This document shows, in pieces, positions 16,134 to 25,224 of a stretch of DNA of 64,000 nucleotides. Every line of letters begins with the position of its first letter. Position 1 is the first letter of the stretch. The notes under the pieces were generated by a model. That model did not search any database and was not told where the DNA came from. It was given only the letters and a program-made list of their open reading frames with translations. Made by a program: the position numbers and the translations under genes. Source of the stretch: JADFXI01 sp963784135 (GTDB lineage: Bacteria > Nitrospirota > Thermodesulfovibrionia > Thermodesulfovibrionales > Dissulfurispiraceae); NCBI GenBank assembly GCA_963784135.1, contig CAWAQG010000004.1, positions 310,001-374,000 of the forward strand. Reading direction: 5' to 3'.

Positions 16134-17569
16134 TGGCCCTTGAAAACAGACTGGATCTAAGACTTTCGCAGAAGCTTATCCTTACTCCCCAGCTTCAGCA
16201 GGCCATCAAACTTCTGCAAATGCCGCAGCTTGAACTGGCCCAGGTATTGAACCAGGAGCTTGTTGATAATCCTTTTCTTGAAGAGTCGGCCGAAGAGCCG
16301 GACACAGAAGAGTCTGCAGGAGAAGAGACGCCGGTCGCGGCCCCTGATGAGGTCTTTGATACAGAAATATCTTTTGATAACATTGCCGGCTTTAGTGTCG
16401 ATGATTATTTCGATGAGCGGAGCAGCGACGGCAGAGACCTGGGATATTTTTCGCCCGGCATCGATGAGCAGCCTTCATATGAACTGTTCTATTCAAAAAA
16501 GCCTGACCTTTACGATCATCTGCTGTGGCAGCTCAGGCTCTGCAATGCAGATGATCGCGTCAGGATGGCTGCCGAGGCGGTAGTAGGCAACATCGATGAA
16601 GACGGTTACCTCAGGACTTCGGAAGAAGAGCTGGCTTCCGCTCTGGATACGGATATCTGGACGGTCAAGGCAGCCATTGCGCTGGTCCAGAGCTTTGATC
16701 CGCCCGGCATCGGCGCCAGGGACCTCAAGGAGTGCCTGCTGCTGCAGCTTAATGCGCTTAATCTCGGCCAGACCCTTGTGGGAAAGATTGTAGACAGTCA
16801 CATGGAACTTGTGGAACGGAAAAAATACAGCAATCTTGCAAAGCAGTACAATGCGGCATTGGATGACATTATGGCTGCGGTAAAAATAATCGAGGGGCTT
16901 GAGCCGCGCCCGGGCAGGATTTTTTCGAGTTCGGAGACTAACTACGTTGTGCCTGATGTTTATATAAACAAAACAGATGAAGGCTATCAGATAGTCCTTA
17001 ATGAAGAGGGGATGCCGAAGTTGGTCCTTAATAGCGGCTATCGCAAGCTTCTGTTGAGAAAAGATATGCTTACAAAGGAGGAGCGGGAGTTCCTGAAGGA
17101 AAAGCTCAAAAGGGCCACCGAGTTGATCAAGAGCCTCGACCAGCGGAACAAGACCATATACAAAGTCTCGGCAAGTATCCTCAAATTCCAGTCGGACTTT
17201 TTCGACAGTGGAATGCAGTTTTTAAAACCGTTGAACCTTAAAGATGTTGCAACGGACATCGGCATGCATGAGAGCACCATCAGCAGAGTTACCTCGAATA
17301 AATTCCTGTCCTGCGATCACGGGGTATCCAGTTTCAGGTTCTTTTTCAGCAGCGCTATACAGTCTGATACAGGCGATGTCTCTTCCACCCTGGTCAAAGA
17401 TTTGATTAAAAAAGTGATACTCGAAGAGGACCCCATGCGTCCTTTCAGTGATCAGATGATAGTCGATAAACTGAAAGCGCAAAATATTAATATAGCTCGA
17501 AGGACCGTTGCAAAATACAGGGAGGAACTTAAGATTCCGCCGCAGAACCAGAGGAAAAAGTACGAATAA
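16133..17569 (+). CDS. rpoN: RNA polymerase sigma-54 factor
   Basis: A 478-residue sigma-54. Region I is the Gln- and Leu-rich N-terminus that contacts activators (SQKLILTPQLQQAIKLLQMP, about 11-30). An acidic region II follows (about 48-80), then the core-binding domain and the C-terminal RpoN box ARRTVAKYRE (455-464), which reads the -24 promoter element. It overlaps lptB, the usual order in many Gram-negative bacteria. The broken sigma-54 activator at 46922-48329 would have needed this factor. Confidence 0.93.
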   Translation: MALENRLDLRLSQKLILTPQLQQAIKLLQMPQLELAQVLNQELVDNPFLEESAEEPDTEESAGEETPVAAPDEVFDTEISFDNIAGFSVDDYFDERSSDGRDLGYFSPGIDEQPSYELFYSKKPDLYDHLLWQLRLCNADDRVRMAAEAVVGNIDEDGYLRTSEEELASALDTDIWTVKAAIALVQSFDPPGIGARDLKECLLLQLNALNLGQTLVGKIVDSHMELVERKKYSNLAKQYNAALDDIMAAVKIIEGLEPRPGRIFSSSETNYVVPDVYINKTDEGYQIVLNEEGMPKLVLNSGYRKLLLRKDMLTKEEREFLKEKLKRATELIKSLDQRNKTIYKVSASILKFQSDFFDSGMQFLKPLNLKDVATDIGMHESTISRVTSNKFLSCDHGVSSFRFFFSSAIQSDTGDVSSTLVKDLIKKVILEEDPMRPFSDQMIVDKLKAQNINIARRTVAKYREELKIPPQNQRKKYE

Positions 17570-17694
17570 AAGACCGTGAATCGTGAGACGTGAGACGTGA
17601 ATGGCAAAAACTAGAAAGAAAATAGATTCACTATTTTGTTTGTCTTTTTTTGCCTCAAGCCTTTTACGCTTCACGTCTCACGTTTCACGGTCTT
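17570..17694. repeat. Inverted repeat with 24-bp arms between rpoN and hpf
   Basis: The arms at 17570-17593 and 17671-17694 are complementary at 23 of 24 positions and are built of CGTGAGACGTGAG-like units. The spacer is 77 bases. The element lies directly upstream of the hpf ribosome binding site. Confidence 0.7.
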
Positions 17695-17709
17695 AAAAAA
17701 GGAGGCAGC

Positions 17710-18228
17710 ATGAACGTTATTATGAATGGCCGTCATCTTGACATAACACCGGCTTTGAGAAGTTATGCCGAGGAGAAAATCGGGAGGTTCGATAAGTATT
17801 TGTCCAATATAACTGAGGCGGTCGTGACCCTGAGTGTGGAGAAGTACAGGCACAAGGCTGAAGTGCTTCTGAAAGTAAATGGCGTACAGATCCAGGCTGA
17901 GGGAAAGACCGGAGAGGTGTATTCGGCTATCGACCAGGTAGTGGAGAAGCTCGAAAAACAGGTCGTGAAATATAAAGAGAAGCTTCACGATCACCGTAAA
18001 GGTGAAAAGAAGACAACAGAGACGCCTGAGGGCGGAGGTGTCGAGCATGGCAGAATAATAAAACACAAGCGGTTTGATATGAAACCGATGAGTTCCGAAG
18101 AGGCTGTCAACCATATGGAATTCCTCGACAAGGACTTTTTTGTTTTTACCAATGACAGAAGCGGCAACGTCAATGTTGTCTATCGCCGTGATGACGGCAA
18201 TTATGGGTTGATAGAGCCTGCCAAGTAG
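17710..18228 (+). CDS. hpf: Long-form ribosome hibernation promoting factor
   Basis: A 172-residue HPF/RaiA protein. The N-terminal domain (about 1-100) binds the 30S decoding centre. The C-terminal domain (about 115-172, RFDMKPMSSEEAVNHMEFLDKDFFVF) mediates 100S ribosome dimerisation, which marks the long form. The ATG at 17710 is chosen because GGAGG lies just upstream; a longer frame would read through the inverted repeat. Confidence 0.88.
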   Translation: MNVIMNGRHLDITPALRSYAEEKIGRFDKYLSNITEAVVTLSVEKYRHKAEVLLKVNGVQIQAEGKTGEVYSAIDQVVEKLEKQVVKYKEKLHDHRKGEKKTTETPEGGGVEHGRIIKHKRFDMKPMSSEEAVNHMEFLDKDFFVFTNDRSGNVNVVYRRDDGNYGLIEPAK

Positions 18229-18239
18229 ATGCCGGACAG

Positions 18240-19115
18240 ATGCCGATACCTCCGATGGAAGTGATAATAGTCAGCGGGCTCTCGGGAGCGGGCAAGACCG
18301 TTGCCCTGAGGGCCCTTGAGGATGCCGGCTATTTCTGCATAGATAATCTTCCCATAACACTCATAGAACCTTTTCTCTCTACAATAAGGGCGGGAGAGAA
18401 CATCCGAAATATCGGGATAGGCGTAGACATCAGGGAATACTTATTTCTTTCAGATGCCTACCGTATAATTTCATCGTTGAAGAGCAAATACAATATCCGG
18501 ATATTGTTCCTTGAGGCTGAAAAAGAGGTCATGGTCCGCCGGTTCAAAGAAACGAGACGGCCCCATCCTATGGTGCCGATCAGCGGGGAGAAGAATCTTG
18601 AAAAAGCTATAGAGGAGGAACGAAGTCTCCTCTCATCTATCAGAGACGCGGCTGATACTGTGCTGGACACCTCGAATTTTACGCCGCACCAGTTGCGCCA
18701 CCGTATCATTTCGAAACACGGGACCGGGAAGTCTGTCAGCGGGATCAAAGTCACCATGATCTCTTTCGGTTTTAAGTTCGGGGCGCCGTATGATCTGGAC
18801 CTTCTCTTCGATGTTAGATTTTTGCCGAACCCATACTTCATTGCCGAACTCAAGCCGCTTAAAGGCACTGACGGAGTTGTTGCTGATTTTGTCCTTAAAA
18901 GTGATGAGACCACGGAGTTTCTCGCCCGCGTCGGCGCGCTGCTTGATTTTATGCTGCCTTACTATATAAAAGAGGGGAGGTCCTATCTCACAATCGGAAT
19001 AGGGTGCACGGGCGGCAGGCACCGCTCACCGGCCATTGTTGAGTGCCTGGCAAAGGGCCTTGATTCAAAGTATGAGCTGGCAGTAAATATAGTGCACAGG
19101 GACATCGACGTCTGA
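18240..19115 (+). CDS. rapZ: RNase adapter RapZ-like nucleotide-binding protein
   Basis: A 291-residue protein with a P-loop near the N-terminus (SGLSGAGKTVALRALED) and the conserved C-terminal segment GCTGGRHRSPAIVE that binds a regulatory small RNA or metabolite in RapZ. In enterobacteria it controls glmS through sRNA decay; here the target is unknown. It follows rpoN and hpf, the usual set, but no ptsN gene is present between them. The ATG at 18255 is an alternative start. Confidence 0.85.
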   Translation: MPIPPMEVIIVSGLSGAGKTVALRALEDAGYFCIDNLPITLIEPFLSTIRAGENIRNIGIGVDIREYLFLSDAYRIISSLKSKYNIRILFLEAEKEVMVRRFKETRRPHPMVPISGEKNLEKAIEEERSLLSSIRDAADTVLDTSNFTPHQLRHRIISKHGTGKSVSGIKVTMISFGFKFGAPYDLDLLFDVRFLPNPYFIAELKPLKGTDGVVADFVLKSDETTEFLARVGALLDFMLPYYIKEGRSYLTIGIGCTGGRHRSPAIVECLAKGLDSKYELAVNIVHRDIDV

Positions 19116-19169
19116 TATGACTCTTTAACTTGATAATTCCCTGTAGCTTGCGGTAGTGTTACCGGACTC

Positions 19170-19290
19170 TGTCATTCCGGCTTGTCCGGAATCGTTTTTC
19201 GCACGGCACAATGCGATTCCCGACAAGCGGGAATGACAAGAAGTAAGTCTTTAGCTTTTAGATACCCCGTGGCTTGTCACGGGGAGGTTT
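19170..19290 (+). repeat. Dispersed palindromic repeat, TCATTCCGGCTTG family, copy 1
   Basis: GTCATTCCGGCTTGTCCGGA opens the element and CGACAAGCGGGAATGAC closes the palindromic half. A further conserved tail with CTTTTAGATACC and a CCCCGTG/CACGGGG hairpin runs to about 19287. The copy at 55439-55550 matches it along this whole composite in the opposite orientation. Another palindromic copy is at 27055-27122. Confidence 0.75.
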
Positions 19291-19347
19291 AATTTGCCTC
19301 TGCTTTCTTTTGTTATATAATTATAAAAATTTATAATTGATCAATTC

Positions 19348-19376
19348 TTGACAAATATGTACGTTTGTATGGTATC
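19348..19376 (+). promoter_or_regulatory. Possible promoter of the atp operon
   Basis: A perfect TTGACA (19348-19353) lies about 65 bases before the first atp gene. The -10 is weak (GGTATC at a 17-base spacing, or TATGGT closer). The -35 is convincing; the -10 assignment is not. Confidence 0.4.
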
Positions 19377-19417
19377 GTTCTTTTCAATGTTATAAAAACC
19401 ATAACTAAGGCGGAATA

Positions 19418-19837
19418 ATGTTAGAGTTCAATCAATGGTTTTTTGTCCTGCTCATCAATTTTTTGGTCCTTCTTTTTGTCCTTAATCGTATGCTTTTCCA
19501 GCCCCTTGCAAAAATCATGAGGGAACGGGAGGGTGCAACCACCGGCGCGCTTGATGAGGCCAAATCCATGACCGGTAAGAAAGATGAGGCTGTTGCAAGA
19601 ATGAACGCTGAACTGTTGGCTGCGAGAAATATGGCTAAAGCGGCATTCGATACTTTAAGGGAGCAGGGACAATCCCTGCAGAAAGAGACCTTATCAAAGG
19701 CCGAAGCACAGGCTTTAGTAATGATTGAGCAGGCAAGGAAGGAATTGCAGTCCGAGGCTGAGAAGGCAAGGGTCGCTTTAAGGGCCGATATTGAAAAATT
19801 CTCCGAAGAAATCGTAAGAAAACTGGTGAAGGCATGA
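19418..19837 (+). CDS. ATP synthase F0 subunit b'
   Basis: A 139-residue stalk subunit: one N-terminal membrane helix (about 5-25, FFVLLINFLVLLFVL) followed by a long charged coiled coil. It is shorter than the next gene's product, and the pair makes a b/b' heterodimeric peripheral stalk. It is first in the operon and overlaps the next gene by four bases. Confidence 0.82.
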   Translation: MLEFNQWFFVLLINFLVLLFVLNRMLFQPLAKIMREREGATTGALDEAKSMTGKKDEAVARMNAELLAARNMAKAAFDTLREQGQSLQKETLSKAEAQALVMIEQARKELQSEAEKARVALRADIEKFSEEIVRKLVKA

Positions 19838-20400
19838 GAAAAATAATTGCGGCTTCCGGTTTCCTGGTCCTGGCTTCTGCAGCTTCTGTCTTTGCTGCGG
19901 AGGGGGGCGGCGAACACGGCGGCTCCGCTATGGAATGGGTTTGGCGTTTTGTTAATTTCGCCATCCTGGTTTTTGTGCTCGTCAAGTTCGCGGGTAAACC
20001 GATGAAAGACTATTTTCAGCAGAGAAAGGCCTTGATCGAGAAAAGCATACAGGAGGCCCGGGAGGCTAAAGCCCTTGCTGCAAAGGCCCTGGCTGAAGTT
20101 GAAGAGAGGCTTAAACTTAAAGACAAGGAAATAGAGGAAATCAAGGCTGCTTCGGTGAGTTCAGGCGAACGCGAGAAGGTCCGGCTGATTGAGGAAGGTG
20201 AACGTCTCAGTACAAAAATACTTGAGCAGGCAAAGTCCAATATCGATTATGAGGTCAAAAAGGCGAAGGATGTCATCAAGGCTGAGGCGGTCGAGGCGGC
20301 TATGCAGCTGGCGGAAGAGAAAATCAAATCCAAAATGACCAAAGAGGACCAGGACAGGCTTCTGCAGGAATCACTGAAACTGTTAGAGGGTAAAAATTGA
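19834..20400 (+). CDS. atpF: ATP synthase F0 subunit b
   Basis: A 188-residue stalk subunit. The N-terminus resembles a cleavable signal peptide (about 1-22, ending VFAA), followed by a membrane helix (about 34-52) and a long charged coiled coil to the end. It connects F0 to the delta subunit. Start and stop overlap both neighbours. Confidence 0.85.
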   Translation: MRKIIAASGFLVLASAASVFAAEGGGEHGGSAMEWVWRFVNFAILVFVLVKFAGKPMKDYFQQRKALIEKSIQEAREAKALAAKALAEVEERLKLKDKEIEEIKAASVSSGEREKVRLIEEGERLSTKILEQAKSNIDYEVKKAKDVIKAEAVEAAMQLAEEKIKSKMTKEDQDRLLQESLKLLEGKN

Positions 20401-20936
20401 AAAAGATTAAAGGTGTAAAACGATACGCGAAGCAATTCCTGAGTGCTGTTGATTTGGATGAAGTGCCGCAGGGCATAGGACAGTTGAGCGCTATTGCAAA
20501 TCTGATGGAGAAAGACAAGAGTTTCAGAAACCTGATGATAAGCCCTGTCTTCAGTCCGGATGAAATCGGTCGCATCATTTCTTATTTAAGCGTGAAACTC
20601 AAAATGTCCGGCAAGGCCTCCAAGTATCTCCAATACCTCGTGGAGGCGGGAGCTGTCGGCGCGCTTTCCGAGATCATCAGCGCGATACAATCCCAGTACT
20701 TCGAGATCAAAAAACGGTCAAAAGCCGTAGTCACTACGTCTGTGCAGGTAGGCAAGGACTATGCGGCACAGTTGTCGGAATCGTTGAAGCGGGTCACCGG
20801 CGGCGATATTGACCTTGAGTTCGTTTTGGATCCGTCGCTTCTGGGCGGCGTGACGATAAAGGTCGGCAGTACCTTGTATGACAGTAGTATAAAGGGCCAG
20901 TTGGGGCTTTTAAAAGATAAGCTTATAAAGGGGTGA
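20397..20936 (+). CDS. atpH: ATP synthase F1 subunit delta
   Basis: A 179-residue delta (OSCP) subunit that links the peripheral stalk to the alpha3beta3 head. The pattern AKQFLSAVDLDEV at the N-terminus and LDPSLLGGVTIKVGSTLYDSSIKGQL at the C-terminus is diagnostic. The start is TTG at 20397, overlapping the atpF stop as TTGA, which fits translational coupling. Confidence 0.88.
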   Translation: MKKIKGVKRYAKQFLSAVDLDEVPQGIGQLSAIANLMEKDKSFRNLMISPVFSPDEIGRIISYLSVKLKMSGKASKYLQYLVEAGAVGALSEIISAIQSQYFEIKKRSKAVVTTSVQVGKDYAAQLSESLKRVTGGDIDLEFVLDPSLLGGVTIKVGSTLYDSSIKGQLGLLKDKLIKG

Positions 20937-20940
20937 TTGC

Positions 20941-22449
20941 ATGGAAATCAAGGTAGATGAGATTAGCGAGTATCTAAAAAAGCAGATAACCGATTTCGAG
21001 AAGCGCGTTGATGTCAGTGAGGTGGGTGTTGTCGTTGCGGTCGGAGACGGTATTTCCAGGATTTACGGACTCGACAACTGCATGTCTTCCGAGCTTCTCG
21101 AGTTCCCCAATAATGTCTTTGGTATGGCGCTTAACCTTGAAGAAGATATGGTTGGAGCGGTCCTGTTCGGCGAGGACACAGCCATTAAGGAAGGCGACGT
21201 TGTCAAAAGGACGGGAAAGATCATGTCTGTTCCGGTCGGCGAGGAAATGATCGGACGGGTTGTAAATGCTATAGGGCAGCCTATTGACGGCAAAGGGCCG
21301 ATAAATGCGAAGACAACCAGAATTGTTGACGTTGTTGCACCGGGCATTGTTGACAGGCAGCCGGTCAGGGAGCCTCTCCAGACAGGACTAAAGGCAATTG
21401 ATGCGATGATCCCGGTTGGAAGGGGACAGAGGGAGCTGATCATCGGTGACCGCCAGACAGGAAAGACGGCGATTGCCCTTGATGCGATTATCAACCAGAA
21501 GGGCGGCGATGTCATTTGCATTTATGTTGCCATAGGCCAGAAAAGGGCGAGCGTCGCGCGCGTGGTAAAGACCCTTGAGCAGTATGGCGCTATGGAACAT
21601 ACCATCGTGGTTTCTGCAACAGCGAGCGAGCCGGCCCCTCTTCAGTATATTGCGCCCTATACAGGATGCGCCATTGGCGAATATTTCAGGGACAATAAAA
21701 AACATGCATTGATTATATATGATGACCTTAGCAAACAGGCCACGTCCTACAGACAACTTTCGCTCATACTGAGGCGTCCGCCCGGACGTGAGGCGTTTCC
21801 CGGCGATGTATTCTATCTCCATTCGAGACTGCTGGAAAGAGCGTCGAAACTGAGTGATGAACTTGGCGGAGGCTCACTTACCGCCCTTCCTATAATTGAG
21901 ACACAGGCAGGCGACGTTTCCGCCTATATTCCCACAAACGTCATTTCCATTACGGACGGACAAATTTACCTTGAACCGGACCTCTTCTATGCGGGCATCA
22001 GGCCCGCGGTCAATGTCGGCCTCTCGGTCAGCCGTGTCGGAAGTTCGGCGCAGACAAAAGCGATGAAGCAGGTTGCCGGTACGCTCAGGCTGGATCTTGC
22101 GCAGTTCAGAGAGCTTGCGGCGTTCGCCCAGTTCGGTTCCGACCTCGATAAATCAACAATGGCACAGATCGAGAGAGGAAAGAGGATGGTTGAGATTCTG
22201 AAACAGGACCAGTATGTGCCGCTCCCTATGGAGGACCAGGTCATGCTTCTCTTTGCAGGATCACAGGGCCACCTCGATGATGTTCCGGTGGAGGCATTAA
22301 AAAAGTTTGAGGCCGAATTCATAACCTTTATGAAGGACAGAAAGTCTGACCAGCGAAATGAGATCAGGGACAAAAAGGCGATTGATGATACGTTGAAAGA
22401 GAAACTGAACAGCGCTATAGCAGAATTCAAGAAAGGCTTTGTAGCTTAG
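20941..22449 (+). CDS. atpA: ATP synthase F1 subunit alpha
   Basis: A 502-residue catalytic-head subunit. The P-loop is GDRQTGKTAIALDA (about 169-182). The signature around PAVNVGLSVSRVGSSAQ is present. It starts with the usual alpha N-terminal beta-barrel (VGVVVAVGDGISRIYGLDN). It lies four bases after atpH. Confidence 0.95.
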   Translation: MEIKVDEISEYLKKQITDFEKRVDVSEVGVVVAVGDGISRIYGLDNCMSSELLEFPNNVFGMALNLEEDMVGAVLFGEDTAIKEGDVVKRTGKIMSVPVGEEMIGRVVNAIGQPIDGKGPINAKTTRIVDVVAPGIVDRQPVREPLQTGLKAIDAMIPVGRGQRELIIGDRQTGKTAIALDAIINQKGGDVICIYVAIGQKRASVARVVKTLEQYGAMEHTIVVSATASEPAPLQYIAPYTGCAIGEYFRDNKKHALIIYDDLSKQATSYRQLSLILRRPPGREAFPGDVFYLHSRLLERASKLSDELGGGSLTALPIIETQAGDVSAYIPTNVISITDGQIYLEPDLFYAGIRPAVNVGLSVSRVGSSAQTKAMKQVAGTLRLDLAQFRELAAFAQFGSDLDKSTMAQIERGKRMVEILKQDQYVPLPMEDQVMLLFAGSQGHLDDVPVEALKKFEAEFITFMKDRKSDQRNEIRDKKAIDDTLKEKLNSAIAEFKKGFVA

Positions 22450-22460
22450 AGGTATAAAGA

Positions 22461-23339
22461 ATGGCCGGTTTAAAAGAGATACGAAAGAGAATAGGGTCCG
22501 TTAAAAGCACGAAGCAGATTACAAAAGCTATGAAGATGGTTGCGGCAGCCAAATTCAGGAAGGCGCAGACACGGATTATAGAACTGCGGCCATATGCCGA
22601 TAAGATGCACGCGGTGCTTACCGGACTGGCCAGGACAGTTGAAACAGGGCACCCCCTTCTCGAAGTCAGGCCCCGGAAAAATGTTGAGGTGATGGTGCTC
22701 ACGAGCGATAAAGGCCTTTGCGGGGCTTTTAACACCAACATTATGAAGGCCTCGGTAAAGCTTATCAAGGAAATTAAGTCTGAAGGGACAGAGGTGAGCG
22801 TAAGCGCCATCGGCAAAAAGGGAGCGGACCTTTTCAGGAGGAGAGGCCAGGCGGTGAGACGCTCATGGACAGGCATTTCAGGAAGAATTTCCTATATGAA
22901 TGCAAAGGACATCGCAGCGGACATTATAGAAAATTACACGGGCGAACTATTTGATGAAGTCGTTCTTGTATATAACGAGTTTAAGTCGGCGCTCGTGCAA
23001 AAGGTCTCTGTAGTGCGCCTGCTGCCCCTTGCGGCGGTAGACGGCCATACGGAGCAGCCGGATGTCCAGGAGGAGGCCGGCGATTTTCTGTATGAGCCTT
23101 CGCAGCAGGCCATATTCGATAATCTGTTGCCGAAGAACCTTGAGATACAGGTTTTCAGGGCGCTTCTCGAGTCGCAGGCATCGGAAGAAGCCGCCCGCAT
23201 GACCTCAATGGAAAATGCCACGAAAGCGGCTGATGACATGATAAGCAGTTTGACTTTGCAATACAACAAGGCACGTCAGGCATCCATCACGAAGGAACTG
23301 ATGGATATCGTCGGCGGTGTTGAAGCACTCAAGCAATAA
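22461..23339 (+). CDS. atpG: ATP synthase F1 subunit gamma
   Basis: A 292-residue rotor subunit: the N-terminal helix (AGLKEIRKRIGSVKSTKQITKAMKMVAA pattern) and the C-terminal helix (MENATKAADDMI, QYNKARQASITKEL) form the coiled-coil shaft. The central Rossmann-like domain carries SDKGLCGAFN. Confidence 0.94.
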   Translation: MAGLKEIRKRIGSVKSTKQITKAMKMVAAAKFRKAQTRIIELRPYADKMHAVLTGLARTVETGHPLLEVRPRKNVEVMVLTSDKGLCGAFNTNIMKASVKLIKEIKSEGTEVSVSAIGKKGADLFRRRGQAVRRSWTGISGRISYMNAKDIAADIIENYTGELFDEVVLVYNEFKSALVQKVSVVRLLPLAAVDGHTEQPDVQEEAGDFLYEPSQQAIFDNLLPKNLEIQVFRALLESQASEEAARMTSMENATKAADDMISSLTLQYNKARQASITKELMDIVGGVEALKQ

Positions 23340-23372
23340 CGATATAACACGAAATAGAGGAGGACGTGCATT

Positions 23373-24788
23373 ATGAACGAGGGTAAGGTATCGCAGGTAA
23401 TCGGTGCGGTTGTCGACGTGGAGTTTGAAAAGGAGCTCCCAGCCATACTCAATGCCTTGAAAATAGAGTCTCCGGGCAATGCTGAAAAAGGCATTCCCAC
23501 TCTTGACATCACGCTGGAAGTGGCATCGCACCTGGGCGATAACAAGGTGCGGACTCTTGCCATGCAAACCACGGACGGAGTTGTCAGGGGAATGAGGGTC
23601 ACAGATACAGGAAAACCTATCTCTGTCCCGGTTGGGAAGGCCACTTTGGGCAGAATCATGAATGTTGTCGGCGATCCTTATGACAAGCTGGGGCCTATAG
23701 AAACTACTGACCGGCTGCCTATCCACCGGCTTGCCCCTGAGTTTGTTGAGCAGGAACCTGTATCTCAGGTGTTCGAAACCGGAGTTAAAGTGTTCGACCT
23801 CCTTGTGCCCTTTGTCAGAGGCGGGAAAATGGGCATGTTCGGCGGCGCCGGCGTTGGAAAGACCGTTGTTATCATGGAGATGATCCACAATATCGCCCTG
23901 AAGCACGGCGGAGTTTCGGTTTTTGCGGGCGTTGGAGAAAGAACAAGGGAGGGGAATGACCTCTACCGTGAAATGAAGGAATCGGGGGTTGTTAAAAATG
24001 TTGCTCTTATTTACGGGCAGATGAACGAACCTCCGGGAGCGCGGCTCAGGGTCGCCCTTACCGCCCTTACCGCAGCCGAGTATTTCAGGGACGAGGGGCA
24101 GGACGTGCTGATATTTATCGATAATATATTCAGATATACCCTTGCAGGTTCAGAGGTCTCGGCGCTCCTCGGAAGAATGCCTTCCGCTGTCGGTTACCAG
24201 CCGAACCTCGGTACCGATATGGGCGCTCTCCAGGAAAGGATTTGTACCACCAAGAAGGGCGCAATCACTTCGATGCAGGCAATCTATGTCCCTGCAGATG
24301 ACCTGACAGACCCTGCTGTTGCTACGGCATTTACGCATCTTGACGGAACGGTTGTTCTTTCCCGTCAAATATCGGAGCTTGGTATTTATCCTGCTGTTGA
24401 TCCGCTTGATTCAACTTCCCGCGCGCTGGATCCCCTGGTCATAGGCGAGGAGCATTACGGCGTAGCGAGAAAAGTGCAATCCATCCTGCAGCGCTATAAG
24501 GAACTGCAGGACATCATCGCGATTCTCGGTATGGAAGAGCTTGCCGAAGATGACAAGCTTATAGTTTCGAGAGCGAGAAAAATACAGAGATTTTTGAGCC
24601 AGCCCTTCAGTGTGGCAGAGGTCTTTACCGGCAGGCCGGGTAAATATGTGAAGCTCGAAGACACCATAAAGGGCTTCAGAGCGATTGCCGACGGTCAGTA
24701 CGATGACGTGCCGGAGCAGGCTTTTTATATGGTTGGCCCTATTGAGGAAGCCGAGGAGAACGCCAGAAAACTTGGCTGGAGCAAATAA
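23373..24788 (+). CDS. atpD: ATP synthase F1 subunit beta
   Basis: A 471-residue catalytic subunit. The P-loop GGAGVGKTVVIMEM, the catalytic Glu in GVGERTREGND and the DELSEEQ-region equivalent near LGMEELAEDDKL are present. A good ribosome binding site (AGAGGAGG) precedes the ATG. Confidence 0.96.
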   Translation: MNEGKVSQVIGAVVDVEFEKELPAILNALKIESPGNAEKGIPTLDITLEVASHLGDNKVRTLAMQTTDGVVRGMRVTDTGKPISVPVGKATLGRIMNVVGDPYDKLGPIETTDRLPIHRLAPEFVEQEPVSQVFETGVKVFDLLVPFVRGGKMGMFGGAGVGKTVVIMEMIHNIALKHGGVSVFAGVGERTREGNDLYREMKESGVVKNVALIYGQMNEPPGARLRVALTALTAAEYFRDEGQDVLIFIDNIFRYTLAGSEVSALLGRMPSAVGYQPNLGTDMGALQERICTTKKGAITSMQAIYVPADDLTDPAVATAFTHLDGTVVLSRQISELGIYPAVDPLDSTSRALDPLVIGEEHYGVARKVQSILQRYKELQDIIAILGMEELAEDDKLIVSRARKIQRFLSQPFSVAEVFTGRPGKYVKLEDTIKGFRAIADGQYDDVPEQAFYMVGPIEEAEENARKLGWSK

Positions 24789-24800
24789 GGGGAGTTTGGG

Positions 24801-25211
24801 ATGGACAATAAGATACGACTTGATGTTGTAACGCCTTACGGTCTTATACTGAGCGAGGATGTGGATGAGCTTACTGCCACGGGAAGCGAGGGAGAATTCG
24901 GCGTGCTGCCCGGCCACGTGCCGTTCATTACCACGTTGAGCATCGGTATGCTCATTATTAAGAAAGACGGCAAAACAGGATATGTTTTTGTGAGTTCAGG
25001 ATACGCTGAGGTTACGTTTGATAAGGTTGTGGTCCTCGCCGACAGCGCCGAGAGGGCTGAGGAGATAGATATTGACAGGGCTGTCGCGGCCAGACAACGG
25101 GCCGAAGAACGGCTGAGACAGGCTGAGAAGATCGATTTTGCCCGGGCCACTGCCGCCGTTGAAAGGGCAACCATCCGGATCCAGATAGCAGAGAAAAAGT
25201 CGTCGAGATAA
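24801..25211 (+). CDS. atpC: ATP synthase F1 subunit epsilon
   Basis: A 136-residue epsilon subunit: an N-terminal beta-sandwich (LDVVTPYGLILSEDVDEL, GEFGVLPGHVPFITTL) and two C-terminal helices (about 90-136). It ends the operon. No gene for the membrane subunits a and c follows, so these must be encoded elsewhere. Confidence 0.92.
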   Translation: MDNKIRLDVVTPYGLILSEDVDELTATGSEGEFGVLPGHVPFITTLSIGMLIIKKDGKTGYVFVSSGYAEVTFDKVVVLADSAERAEEIDIDRAVAARQRAEERLRQAEKIDFARATAAVERATIRIQIAEKKSSR

Positions 25212-25224
25212 TAAAAGATTTTGT

